Source of the DNA: CAZPHU01 sp964419255
Lineage (GTDB): Bacteria; Fibrobacterota; Chitinivibrionia; Chitinivibrionales; CAYFVL01
Assembly (NCBI GenBank): GCA_964419255.1
Contig: CAYQOU010000039.1
Span: 1-38,171 of the forward strand
Length of the DNA stretch: 38,171 bases
Reading direction: 5' to 3'
The notes beneath the pieces are model-generated. The model had not been told where the DNA came from, searched no databases, and was given only the letters and a program-made list of their open reading frames with translations. Below, piece after piece: positions 1-7,476 of the stretch. The translations under genes were made by a program, and so were the position numbers. How positions within the stretch are numbered: position 1 is the stretch's first letter; each line of letters begins with the position of its first letter.

Positions 1-109
1 AAAACCTTTCCGCCCACATTAACCACTAAATTTTTCTGCGACCGGCATCGACCAGTCGTTAAGCGTTTAATTTAATGGTACTTCTTTCTGTGACACCATG
101 GAGATATTT

Positions 110-1864
110 ATGTTTGGACCCACCCGAGTCACTCTTTTTTCTTTGTTGCTCTGTTTTTCCTCTCTCTTTGCCCAAAGCCCGCCTGCTTCCCATGCCCAGA
201 GTCCGGTTGCCACGCATGGGGCGCTGCAGGTTTCGGAAGGGCAGCTTGTCGGAGCGCTGGATAATCAGCCGGTGCAGCTCGCAGGGATGAGCCTTTTCTG
301 GTCGTTGTGGGAGGGGGAGAAGTTTTACAACCGTCAGGTGGTCGCATGTCTTGCACGGGACTGGAATGCCACCGTGGTGCGGGCCGCCATGGGGGTGGAA
401 AACGGGGGGTATGCCGCCGGCGAGGATGCCGCCGAGCATCAGTACAATCTGGTCAAGACAATCGTGGATGCGGCGATTGCAAACGGTGTCTATGTGATCG
501 TGGACTACCATGCACATGATGCTTACAACGTGGAAGATTCTACAAACAGTATCAATACGGCAAAGCAGTTTTTCAGCCGGATAGCCGAAGAGTACGCCAA
601 CACGCCCAATATCATCTGGGAGATCTGGAACGAGCCGGATAATGCAAACGGCTCCGATGTGGATGAGGAGGGCAACGGCTGGGATAGCTGGGAAGATATA
701 AAGACCTATGCTGCGGCGGTGATCCCGGTGATTCGCGAGCACAGCGACAATCTGATCGTGGTGGGAACCCCGAGCTGGTCGCAGCATGTGGATATCGCCG
801 CGGCCGATCCGATCGATGATCCCAATCTGGCCTATGCCCTTCATTTCTATGCCGCGCACGAGTCTCACAAGGACAGCCTTCGCATGAGAGCACAGGAGGC
901 GGTCGATCTGGGAGCGGCGCTGTTTATCACCGAGTTTGGCACCACGGAGGCGACCGGAGACGGTATGGTGGATACGGCCGAGAGCAAGGTCTGGCTGGAC
1001 TGGGCCGACTCAAACGGCATCAGCTGGGTCAACTGGTCGATCGTGGACAAGGCCGAATCCTCCGCGGCACTGGTGGGGGGGGTGTCGGCCACCGGAGGAT
1101 GGACTGAAGAGGAGTTGACGGAGTCGGGAAGATGGATCCGCAACCGGCTGCTGTCCCGGCCATCCTACGAGTACAATGATATCATCCCCGATGACGGCAT
1201 ATCGCTTCCGGGGCTGATAGAGGCGGAGTCGTTTGACCAAAAAAGCGAGGAGCTGACCCCTGAGCAGACATCTGATGCCGGCGGGGGCCAGAACCTGGCT
1301 TATACCTCCGATGGCGCATGGGCTGAGTATTCGGTGATTGTCAGGCGAGCCGGAGATTATACCGCACAGTTGCGGGTGGCCACCGCAGAGGGCTTCGGTG
1401 GTACGATCACTCTCAAGTTTGGTGACCAGACGGTGGCAAGCTGGGAGTTGACCAACACCGGCGGGTGGCAGAGCTGGGCCACCAGCGACACCAGTCAGAC
1501 CTTTGAGCTTGAAGAAGGAGAAACCACCTTCAGGCTGGAGTGGTCCGGAGAGGCATCCAGTCTGGTGAATCTCAACTGGATCGAGTTTAATCTGGAGGAG
1601 GAGTATATCGGTGTATGCCCCCACGGGGTCAGAAGACGGATGCTTCCCAAAGGAGTATCCATAAAGAGGGGTATCGTTTCGTTCACCCCCTCTCCGGATC
1701 TTACCCGGGTGTCACTACTGTCGGTTTCGGGAAGAGTTATAAAGGATGTGCCGGCATCACGAAGACAGATCAGGATTCCACAAAGCGCCGGGGTTTACAT
1801 TCTGCGTCTATACGGCAGACAGGGGCAGAGCCGGACGCTTCCGGTTTACGGTTTTGGAAAATAG
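110..1864 (+). CDS. Secreted GH5 endoglucanase with CBM6-like module and T9SS-type C-terminal domain
   Basis: Secreted glycoside hydrolase family 5 enzyme, probably an endo-beta-1,4-glucanase or related beta-glycanase. The reading frame opens at 98, but the ATG at 110 is preferred because GGAG at 100-103 lies six bases upstream; this gives 584 residues. Residues 1-22 form a signal peptide ending in FAQ. The GH5 barrel covers about 35-345: the acid/base Glu175 is in WNEPDN and the nucleophile Glu275 in ITEFGT. A CBM6-type beta-sandwich follows at about 369-497 (starts IEAESF, ends LNWIEFN). The last 70 residues (VSLLSVSGRVI, AGVYILRL) resemble a T9SS type A sorting domain, so export through SprA and surface attachment or release are inferred. 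Exact substrate (cellulose, mannan, xyloglucan) cannot be told from sequence alone. Confidence 0.9.
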   Translation: MFGPTRVTLFSLLLCFSSLFAQSPPASHAQSPVATHGALQVSEGQLVGALDNQPVQLAGMSLFWSLWEGEKFYNRQVVACLARDWNATVVRAAMGVENGGYAAGEDAAEHQYNLVKTIVDAAIANGVYVIVDYHAHDAYNVEDSTNSINTAKQFFSRIAEEYANTPNIIWEIWNEPDNANGSDVDEEGNGWDSWEDIKTYAAAVIPVIREHSDNLIVVGTPSWSQHVDIAAADPIDDPNLAYALHFYAAHESHKDSLRMRAQEAVDLGAALFITEFGTTEATGDGMVDTAESKVWLDWADSNGISWVNWSIVDKAESSAALVGGVSATGGWTEEELTESGRWIRNRLLSRPSYEYNDIIPDDGISLPGLIEAESFDQKSEELTPEQTSDAGGGQNLAYTSDGAWAEYSVIVRRAGDYTAQLRVATAEGFGGTITLKFGDQTVASWELTNTGGWQSWATSDTSQTFELEEGETTFRLEWSGEASSLVNLNWIEFNLEEEYIGVCPHGVRRRMLPKGVSIKRGIVSFTPSPDLTRVSLLSVSGRVIKDVPASRRQIRIPQSAGVYILRLYGRQGQSRTLPVYGFGK

Positions 1865-1980
1865 ATGCAATTAGCTTCCCCGCCGGGGCTCAATGCAGGC
1901 GGGAGATCGGTTTTGAGGCGAAACGGACATATTGGGCAGGAATGCCTGAGCGGCACCGATCAGAGAAGAGGCGTGGGAAA

Positions 1981-2010
1981 AAGAGGAGGCAAAGAGTCTC
2001 GCCTCCTCTT
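1981..2010 (-). terminator. Rho-independent terminator of hsp20
   Basis: Perfect 10-bp inverted repeat (AAGAGGAGGC at 1981-1990, GCCTCCTCTT at 2001-2010) with a 10-base loop. On the minus strand the stem is followed by a run of five T, which is the right polarity to end hsp20. It lies between two convergent genes, so it may also slow transcription leaving the GH5 gene, although no T-run follows on the plus strand. Confidence 0.7.
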
Positions 2011-2044
2011 CGAAGCCGCGGTGTGCAGTGATGGGAATGGGGCA

Positions 2045-2479
2045 TCAGGAGATATCGACGTGCTTTGAGCGCTCGTGTGCGGTCTTTTTTATCCGAAGCT
2101 CCAGTACACCATTGCTGTAATGCGCCTCTATATCGCCCGGATCGGCATGTTCGGGCAAGGTAAACGACCGCAAGAAAGTACCGTAGCGGCGCTCGTGGTG
2201 CGTAAAGTACTTACGCTCCTCATGCGGCAGCTCTTCCTTCTTCTCGCCGCTGATGCTCAGCACGTTTCCTTCCACGCTGACATCGATGTCTTCCTTTGCC
2301 AAACCCGGCAGATCTGCCCTGATGTAGAAAGCAGCATCATCCTCACTGACATCCACCCGCGGCCATATCGTACCGGAGAAATCCCGGTCAGTCAACTTGA
2401 AGCTTCCCTCGTTGAGATATTCATCCAACATACTACGAAAAGCCTGCAGCGGATTGTTGTGACCGTGTGCAGGTACCAT
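2045..2479 (-). CDS. Small heat shock protein, Hsp20/alpha-crystallin family
   Basis: ATP-independent holdase chaperone of 144 residues. The frame is open much further upstream (to 2905), but the ATG at 2479 has a near-perfect ribosome site, GGAGGTGA, five bases before it, and the residues upstream do not look like protein. The alpha-crystallin domain runs from about 40 to 138: RVDVSEDDAAFYIRADLPG, the GNVLSISGEKK strand, RRYGTFLRSFTLP and the family signature NGVLELRIKK near the C terminus. It is transcribed away from the DUF2267/hydrolase/CBS genes, a set of families that often travels with hsp20 in stress and dormancy loci. A sigma-54-type promoter lies 90 bases upstream of the start. Confidence 0.93.
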   Translation of the reverse strand: MVPAHGHNNPLQAFRSMLDEYLNEGSFKLTDRDFSGTIWPRVDVSEDDAAFYIRADLPGLAKEDIDVSVEGNVLSISGEKKEELPHEERKYFTHHERRYGTFLRSFTLPEHADPGDIEAHYSNGVLELRIKKTAHERSKHVDIS

Positions 2480-2568
2480 GCGAATCACCTCCGCGTTGTT
2501 TTCTGGTTTTACTCTCCAGTGATTGTCCCTGATCTTCTTTCCTTTCACACTCTCGAAAGTATAAGAGC

Positions 2569-2583
2569 GCAAAACAAATGCCA
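2569..2583 (-). promoter_or_regulatory. Sigma-54 (-24/-12) promoter of hsp20
   Basis: Minus strand reads TGGCAT-N5-TTGC, with GG and GC ten bases apart as sigma-54 requires. Predicted transcription start is near 2557, giving a leader of about 78 bases before the hsp20 ATG at 2479. Consensus is TGGCAC-N5-TTGCW; only the last base of the -24 box and the base after the -12 box differ. Confidence 0.6.
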
Positions 2584-2910
2584 GTTGTAAAGGGGCTCGA
2601 CCCGCCATCCGATGCCCCTGAGGAGGCATACGGGTATCGTAAACCGATCCCGGTGGGCCGGAATTCTCATTTTGATATTCACCGAAAACCACCTCCCTTC
2701 GGCGGAAGAACAAGATTCGGAAAGCCAAGCACCGGCGGCGGCCTGAACGGACTCGGATCAAAAGCTCATCGGAGATCTGAACCGACAGTTGCCCTTTACG
2801 CTCCGGCATAAGCCGGGGGATCAATCGTGCGGATCGCCAGGGAGAAAACCCCGCGTTGTGAGCCTCTCGCCCCCGATACTTTTTTCCCGCCCCGCAGTGC
2901 TTCACCCCCC

Positions 2911-2925
2911 TGGTATCGATCTTGC
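2911..2925 (+). promoter_or_regulatory. Sigma-54 promoter of the DUF2267-hydrolase operon
   Basis: TGGTAT-CGATC-TTGC followed by T, GG-N10-GC spacing exact. The predicted start is about 2937, leaving a 60-base leader before the ATG at 2999. The core is almost the same as the site at 7421 (both begin TGGTATCGA), which argues against chance. Confidence 0.62.
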
Positions 2926-2998
2926 TTAAATACTATAGACGGGTATCTGGGTACCGCGAGGTTTCAACCGATTCCAACCACGTAAAAGGAGATAGACG

Positions 2999-3379
2999 AT
3001 GAATTATGCGCGCATGGTTTCCACCATAGGGAGTCTGGATTTTATCCCCGATCATGACACCGCATGCTCGGCGATCGAGGCGGTGCTGGGGATGCTTCTG
3101 AGCCGGCTGGATGAAAACACCGCCTGGTTTATCGCCCAGTCGCTTCCCTCCCCCCTCACCTATGAGCGACTCCGGGGCCACCAGAAACATGAAACCACCA
3201 TAGATATCGACACCATGCTGCAGGGTATTCGCAAGCAGTTCGGGCTCGATGCACGGCAGGCCCAGATCCTGATAAATACGGTTCTGCACGATGCCAAGGG
3301 GTTTCTGAGCCACGAGCAGATACGCCAGGTGGAGCAGGCGCTTCCTTTGGAGTGGGCAGCCTTGGTGGAAGTCGTCTAG
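2999..3379 (+). CDS. DUF2267 family protein
   Basis: Protein of 126 residues matching the DUF2267 type: an all-helical cytoplasmic protein of unknown biochemistry, common in stress-related gene clusters. The start is fixed by GGAGATAGACG upstream of the ATG. Features visible are LDFIPDHDTACSAIEAVLGML, then a second helical half with FGLDARQAQILINTVLHD and a Glu-rich C terminus. No signal peptide or membrane segment. It lies 40 bases before the hydrolase gene and is probably its operon partner, both under the sigma-54-like promoter at 2911. The role is unknown; the context suggests stress survival. Confidence 0.75.
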   Translation: MNYARMVSTIGSLDFIPDHDTACSAIEAVLGMLLSRLDENTAWFIAQSLPSPLTYERLRGHQKHETTIDIDTMLQGIRKQFGLDARQAQILINTVLHDAKGFLSHEQIRQVEQALPLEWAALVEVV

Positions 3380-3419
3380 CGCACGGTTCATCCTCTCACC
3401 ACTTCATAAAGGGGCCAGT

Positions 3420-4100
3420 ATGGATAAAGATTCGTTAACCATAACACGCGAGCAGGCGGTGACAGTGATAGCGGGGGATACTGCCCTTCAGGGCGACCTG
3501 CGCACCCCCCCCGACGCGCAGGCCATCGTTGCCTTTGCTCACGGAAGCGGAAGCAGCAGACGCAGTCCCCGTAACCGGCATGTGGCCGCCCTTCTCAACA
3601 GAGCCGGTATCGCCACCCTGCTGTTCGACCTTCTGACACCAAAGGAGGAGGATCTGGATCTGATCTCCCGAGAGTATCGGTTCGACATCGATCTTCTCGC
3701 CCTGCGTCTTCAGGGGGCAAGCGACTGGATCCGCGGCCAGGCGCAGCTTAAGCGCATGCAGATCGGCTACTTTGGTGCCTCCACGGGGGCGGCGGCGGCA
3801 CTCGTTGCGGCTTCCCGACGAGACGATGTGGCCGCGGTGGTCTCCCGCGGCGGACGGCCCGATCTTGCCGGAGCAGCACTGCAGCAGACATCCGTACCCA
3901 CCCTGCTGATTGTGGGAGGAAACGACCCGGTGGTACTGGATCTCAACCGCGAGGCATACGGAAAGCTTGCCACGGAGGCTAAGGATCTGACTATCGTGGC
4001 CGGTGCCACCCATCTGTTCGAGGAGCAGGGGGCGCTGGATGAGGTTGCCCGAAGGGCCACCGACTGGTTTCTTCGCTATCTTCTGCGCTACACCCAATGA
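3420..4100 (+). CDS. Alpha/beta hydrolase, dienelactone-hydrolase type
   Basis: Cytoplasmic alpha/beta-hydrolase of 226 residues. Oxyanion-region motif AFAHGSGSSRRSPRN at about 38-52; nucleophile Ser121 in GASTG; acid Asp169 in GGNDPV; His198 in GATHLFEE completes the triad. The ATG at 3420 is preceded by AAGGGG. Proteins of this type are often fused to, or encoded beside, a phosphoribosyltransferase domain in stress loci (as in the mycobacterial dormancy regulon); here the hydrolase stands alone. The substrate is unknown. Neighbours (hsp20, DUF2267, CBS) point to stress response rather than catabolism. Confidence 0.82.
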   Translation: MDKDSLTITREQAVTVIAGDTALQGDLRTPPDAQAIVAFAHGSGSSRRSPRNRHVAALLNRAGIATLLFDLLTPKEEDLDLISREYRFDIDLLALRLQGASDWIRGQAQLKRMQIGYFGASTGAAAALVAASRRDDVAAVVSRGGRPDLAGAALQQTSVPTLLIVGGNDPVVLDLNREAYGKLATEAKDLTIVAGATHLFEEQGALDEVARRATDWFLRYLLRYTQ

Positions 4101-4307
4101 TATCCTGCTGAGCTGAGCGCAGCAAAGCCGGAGATTCAAAATTCGTAGATCTGGAGATCGGTAAACGATGACACCCGGGACCAGCATTACCACCAAAAAG
4201 TGTACTCTTCTTCCCCCTGCAGCCCGCATCAGCAGGAGGATACGCAGATACGGCTCAAAACGTAATGCCGTAATAAATACATCGTATAGGTTTAAGGAGG
4301 GATTATC

Positions 4308-4736
4308 ATGAGAGTTAAGGATTTGATGACACCCAATGCGGAAGGCATCCAGTCATCCGCCACTGTCAAGGAAGCGGCTCATCGGATGAAGGATCTCAAT
4401 GTCGGTGCTCTGCCGGTATTCGACGGAAATAACGAAGCGGGCATGATCACCGACCGAGATATCGTGATCCGCTCAATTGCCGGAGATCTGAACCCGTCCA
4501 ACACATCGGTGGGTGAGATCATGAGCAAGGAGATAAAATGGTGCGAGGAGGAAGACAGCCTGGAGAAGGCGGCCGAGATCATGGAAAACTATCGGGTACG
4601 CCGCCTGCTGGTAAAAGACTCCACCGGCATGCCCACCGGCGTCATCTCGCTGGGCGACATCGCGGTTCGGGGTGAAAAGCAGGTCGGTGGAGAGGTCTTG
4701 CAAAGAGTATCCATGCCCGACAGACCGGAGCGTTAG
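4308..4736 (+). CDS. CBS-domain pair protein
   Basis: Stand-alone Bateman module of 142 residues with two CBS domains: about 7-57 (VKDLMTPN...MITDRDIVIR) and 70-125 (VGEIMSKEI...GVISLGDIAVR). These modules bind adenosyl nucleotides such as AMP, ATP or SAM and act as energy-state sensors. An excellent AAGGAGGG site lies seven bases before the ATG. It is 207 bases from the hydrolase gene, so it may have its own promoter; I found no sigma-54 match in that gap. It resembles the hypoxic response protein type (Hrp1-like), which also accompanies hsp20 in dormancy regulons. Confidence 0.9.
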   Translation: MRVKDLMTPNAEGIQSSATVKEAAHRMKDLNVGALPVFDGNNEAGMITDRDIVIRSIAGDLNPSNTSVGEIMSKEIKWCEEEDSLEKAAEIMENYRVRRLLVKDSTGMPTGVISLGDIAVRGEKQVGGEVLQRVSMPDRPER

Positions 4737-4768
4737 TCATAGGTGGATGATGGTAGAATTTGTACTAG

Positions 4769-4797
4769 AGGGGAAGGTGTCTTAGACTTTCCCCTTA
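4769..4797 (+). terminator. Terminator-like hairpin after the CBS gene
   Basis: AGGGGAA at 4769-4775 pairs with TTCCCCT at 4789-4795, with an inner GTCT/AGAC pairing across a single T. The following tract is only weakly T-rich (TATCTT), so termination strength is uncertain. Confidence 0.5.
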
Positions 4798-4819
4798 TCT
4801 TCAGAGAGAGGACACTCAT

Positions 4820-4993
4820 ATGCTCAGAGAAGAGCGCGATGCGGTAAAGAAGCTGTTTCTCGGTGATGAGGACGGAGACATTTTCTTCTTCTATCGTCCT
4901 AATGGGCGGCATGTGCACAACCGGAGAGGATGTGCAGCGGCTCTTTATCATCCTTCACCCGCTTACCCGCAAGTTCGTTATCCGAACGTGTAA
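4820..4993 (+). CDS. Possible small protein of 57 residues
   Basis: Open frame from ATG at 4820 to TAA at 4991, with a fair ribosome site (GAGAGG about nine bases upstream). The N-terminal half is charged (MLREERDAVKKLFLGDEDGD) and the C-terminal half rich in Pro, Tyr and Arg. I recognise no family. It sits just after a terminator-like hairpin, so it would need its own promoter. It could equally be non-coding. Confidence 0.25.
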   Translation: MLREERDAVKKLFLGDEDGDIFFFYRPNGRHVHNRRGCAAALYHPSPAYPQVRYPNV

Positions 4994-5283
4994 TTAAGAG
5001 CAAATCACCGATTGGTCAATCTCGGTGTGAAGTCTTGTTTTCTCGTACAATGTGTTATTCGATTATGTTTTAGTATAATACTGCATAACAGGTCCATTGG
5101 CAGTTTTCACCACCGGGAGACAGGAAAGCGGTATTGCTGGTGTGAAATCTCAAATCAACAGCATTGCTTCCCCTGCCCAACGGTTTCAGTGTCCGGAAAA
5201 GCAACGGGCTGATTCAGGCGCTCCCCCGCCTGGGAGCGCTACTGTGCCGGATAGCGCCTGGTGTGCTTACTCGTGTTCTGCCG
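4994..5283. other. Non-coding stretch
   Basis: About 290 bases (550 if the small frame before it is not real) between the CBS gene and the convergent GyrI-like gene. I see no convincing gene, RNA or strong terminator. TTTTAGTATAATACTG near 5070 resembles a -10 region but has no gene downstream. Confidence 0.4.
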
Positions 5284-5739
5284 CTATTTGATCGGAAATT
5301 CCACCTGTGTTTGAAGCTCCTGCGGAGGCGTCTGAGCCGGATCGTTGAGGTAAAACTCGTAGGCGACGCCGGTTGGCTCATATCCGTTTTGCCTGACCCA
5401 TTCTGTCAACGCGGTGTAAGCCCCTTCGATCTCGTTATAGGGACCGGTATGAATACAGCTTGCCACCCTGCCTGATGATATCTCGCTGGGTTGGATATCA
5501 TCCTGCGGCGGCAGTTTTTCGGAGACCGGTATCCCCAGCTCTATTTCCATATCCTCCATATCGGTATTGAAAAAGGCCACATACGGAGGGCCGGCGGGAT
5601 AGCCGTTCTGATCGGCAAGATACTTAATTAGTCTCGTGTAGCCGTCCTGAAGAACCGGCTGAATGTTTTGCGCCGATGTGCGCGTGCGAATCGAGATGGT
5701 CTGCTGGCTTTCTCTGGTGGTGATACCACATGTATACAT
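5284..5739 (-). CDS. GyrI-like effector-binding domain protein
   Basis: Protein of 151 residues of the GyrI/AraC effector-binding type (SRPBCC-unrelated SHS2-fold module that binds small hydrophobic or cationic molecules). The start at 5739 is chosen over an upstream ATG at 5787 because CCAAGGAG lies five bases before it. Typical features: start with YTCGITTRESQQTISIRT, central GPPYVAFFN, then RVASCIHTGPYNEIEGAY, the most diagnostic stretch, and a C-terminal YLNDPAQTPPQELQTQVEFPI. It stands alone with no DNA-binding domain, so it may buffer or hydrolyse a ligand. Convergent with the CBS gene side and divergent from the HD gene. Confidence 0.85.
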   Translation of the reverse strand: MYTCGITTRESQQTISIRTRTSAQNIQPVLQDGYTRLIKYLADQNGYPAGPPYVAFFNTDMEDMEIELGIPVSEKLPPQDDIQPSEISSGRVASCIHTGPYNEIEGAYTALTEWVRQNGYEPTGVAYEFYLNDPAQTPPQELQTQVEFPIK

Positions 5740-6163
5740 ATGCTCTCCTTGGTTTAATGAGTTGGACTTTTTTTCCTCGAATGCCAAAACCTACGTCCGG
5801 CAGAGCCGGAATCGATCTTTCGGTTACTCGAAACGAGAAGATCAAAAAAAAGGACGGGTGACAGGTGTTACGACGAAAAACGTGTTTTTCCTCCTTCTCC
5901 CCTCCTCCCACTGAAGCGGGACGAGAAGATGCGATGAACAGACGTCGAACAGAGAATAAGAAACCTGAAGTGAGTGAATCATCCGTTCAGAACCGCTGAT
6001 CTCTGGTCAATATTCACTTTTATCATCAAAATACATCACCCACTGGACAAAGGCGCTACACATAATCGAATCAAAAGGCCTTCCGGCCCTGACCATAATC
6101 CATTTTATGTGCGTTTGCCCTTTTTTAGTAGTATCATTTCAATAGCCGGAGTGAGATTTTGCT
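5740..6163. other. Divergent intergenic region
   Basis: 424 bases between the GyrI-like gene (minus) and the HD-domain gene (plus). It contains a small hairpin, TCCGGC-AGA-GCCGGA at 5796-5810, that recurs almost unchanged at 7165-7179. I found no clear consensus promoter and no sigma-54 match for either gene. Confidence 0.5.
5796..5810. repeat. Short REP-like hairpin, copy 1
   Basis: TCCGGC-AGA-GCCGGA, a perfect 6-bp stem with a three-base loop. A second copy, differing by one loop base, is at 7165-7179. Too small to classify; could be a REP-type extragenic palindrome. Confidence 0.4.
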
Positions 6164-6736
6164 ATGAACCTCAACAAGCTTCTTTCGTTTCTGCACACTC
6201 TGGAAAGGCTCAAGGGAATAACCCGCCATTCCTGGACATCCGACGGGAGGCATGAAAGTGTGGCCGAGCACTGCTGGCGCCTGGCATGCATGATCCTTCT
6301 TATGAAAGGCGAGTTCAGGGGATACGATATCGACAGGATGGTCACCATGGCTCTGTTTCACGATATCGGTGAGATAAAGCATGGGGATGTGCCCGGATTC
6401 GATAAGACGGGGGCTGATGTCGAACGTGAGAGCGCGGCGCTGGCGGATTTGGCCCGAGAGTATGCGGATCTGAACAAAGACCAGATTTTCGAGTCGGTGG
6501 CAGAATTCGACAGGCAGGAGACCAAAGAGGCAAGGTTGGTGCGGGCGCTTGATATGCTTGAAGCTGTCATTCAGCACAATGAAGCGGATCTGGAGACGTG
6601 GATTGACAGAGAGTATGAAATGAATCTCACCTATGGAACCGATGAGTGCAAAATCGAAAAGACCCTCACTCTTCTCAGGGACATTGTCAGAGCTAACACC
6701 AAAGACAAAATCGCGCGCGGAAATATCCAACGGTAA
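6164..6736 (+). CDS. HD-domain phosphohydrolase, YfbR/HDDC2-like 5'-deoxynucleotidase
   Basis: Cytoplasmic metal-dependent phosphohydrolase of 190 residues, probably a 5'-deoxyribonucleotidase acting on dNMPs. It has the full HD signature: His36 in ESVAEHCWR, His66-Asp67 in ALFHDIGEI, and Asp130 in VRALDMLEA. The N-terminal stretch LKGITRHSW before the first His is typical of this subgroup. The ATG at 6164 has GGAGTGAG ten bases upstream. The DUF454 gene starts 12 bases after its stop, so the two are probably co-transcribed. Confidence 0.88.
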   Translation: MNLNKLLSFLHTLERLKGITRHSWTSDGRHESVAEHCWRLACMILLMKGEFRGYDIDRMVTMALFHDIGEIKHGDVPGFDKTGADVERESAALADLAREYADLNKDQIFESVAEFDRQETKEARLVRALDMLEAVIQHNEADLETWIDREYEMNLTYGTDECKIEKTLTLLRDIVRANTKDKIARGNIQR

Positions 6737-6748
6737 AGGATATCTGTT

Positions 6749-7135
6749 ATGAAGAGAATTCTCCTGATTACAGCGGGATTATTCGCCCTTACGCTGGGGG
6801 TGATAGGTGTAGCTGTACCTGTTCTTCCTACGACACCGTTTATACTACTTGCGGCGGCCTGTTTCTTTCGCAGCTCCGATACGCTTTATCGTTGGATGAT
6901 CAATCACCAGATTTTTGGGGAATACATCAGATCGTACCGGCAGTATCGGGCGATTCCCGTGCGGGCTAAAATTATTTCCATTTTCATGCTGTGGCTGTTC
7001 ATCAGCTTTTCGGTCTTTTTTGTCGTTCGTGTCCTATGGGTAAATATTCTGTTGTTACTGATTGCAACGGGAGTAACCATCTATATACTCAATCACCGGA
7101 CTTTGACACCAGAGATGAGAGAGGAACATAAATAA
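6749..7135 (+). CDS. DUF454 (YbaN-type) inner membrane protein
   Basis: Membrane protein of 128 residues. The N-terminal segment (residues 3-40) carries the family hallmark PVLPTTPFILLAAACFFRSS; two more membrane segments lie at about 75-115. The middle FGEYIRSYRQYRAIPVRAKI is the conserved cytoplasmic loop of DUF454. AAAGGA lies upstream of the ATG. Function unknown. It follows the HD-domain gene by 12 bases; the pairing does not clarify the role. Confidence 0.88.
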   Translation: MKRILLITAGLFALTLGVIGVAVPVLPTTPFILLAAACFFRSSDTLYRWMINHQIFGEYIRSYRQYRAIPVRAKIISIFMLWLFISFSVFFVVRVLWVNILLLLIATGVTIYILNHRTLTPEMREEHK

Positions 7136-7280
7136 GCCGGCCATGTGCTACGATGCTGATATAGTCCGGCGGAGCCGGAGAATCAAAGATCAGGTAATCA
7201 GGAAACAAAAACATGGACAAAGAATGCGGCTTTGCATGGTGATGATCAACACATCTGGCCTTACGGTCTCAATTACGCCC
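7136..7280. other. Sequence before assembly gap
   Basis: No supported gene. A frame starting at 7143 runs into the gap but has no ribosome site. The REP-like hairpin copy 2 lies at 7165-7179. Confidence 0.4.
7165..7179. repeat. Short REP-like hairpin, copy 2
   Basis: TCCGGC-GGA-GCCGGA, same stem as the copy at 5796-5810 with one changed loop base. It stands 30 bases after the DUF454 stop codon and could end that transcript, although no T-run follows. Confidence 0.4.
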
Positions 7281-7380
7281 NNNNNNNNNNNNNNNNNNNN
7301 NNNNNNNNNNNNNNNNNNNNNNNNNNNNNNNNNNNNNNNNNNNNNNNNNNNNNNNNNNNNNNNNNNNNNNNNNNNNNNNN
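7281..7380. other. Assembly gap (100 N)
   Basis: Exactly 100 unknown bases, the usual placeholder for a scaffold join of unknown size. Genes may be missing here. Confidence 0.97.
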
Positions 7381-7420
7381 CGCCCTCACGGGTGTTTGTT
7401 AAGTAGTATCGGTTCGGTCG

Positions 7421-7435
7421 TGGTATCGAATTTGC
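7421..7435 (+). promoter_or_regulatory. Sigma-54 promoter of the CysRS-like gene
   Basis: TGGTAT-CGAAT-TTGC followed by A, with exact GG-N10-GC spacing. The predicted start is near 7447, about 30 bases before the ATG at 7477. Nine of its first nine bases match the site at 2911. Confidence 0.62.
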
Positions 7436-7476
7436 ACTCCTTTCCCTGTATGTGTAGATTGGAGAGGAGGCGTCTT

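Larger units (their letters stand above)
2480..2998. other. Divergent promoter region between hsp20 and the DUF2267 gene
   Basis: 519 bases with no convincing gene. Open frames exist on both strands but the translations look arbitrary and lack ribosome sites. It holds two outward-facing sigma-54-like promoters (2569-2583 minus, 2911-2925 plus) separated by about 330 bases, enough for enhancer-type activator sites. I see a short interrupted palindrome (ATGCC...GGCAT at about 2607-2624) but no clear pair of activator sites. Confidence 0.6.

Noticed and set aside
2541..2560. CIRCE-like element before hsp20
   Set aside because: Only CACTC and a loose GAAAG partner are present; the TTAGCACTC-N9-GAGTGCTAA form is not.
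2480..2905. N-terminal extension of the Hsp20 reading frame by 142 residues
   Set aside because: The extension looks non-coding and a very strong ribosome site fixes the start at 2479.
7143..7280. Partial gene running into the first gap
   Set aside because: No ribosome site and an arbitrary translation with no similarity I recognise.
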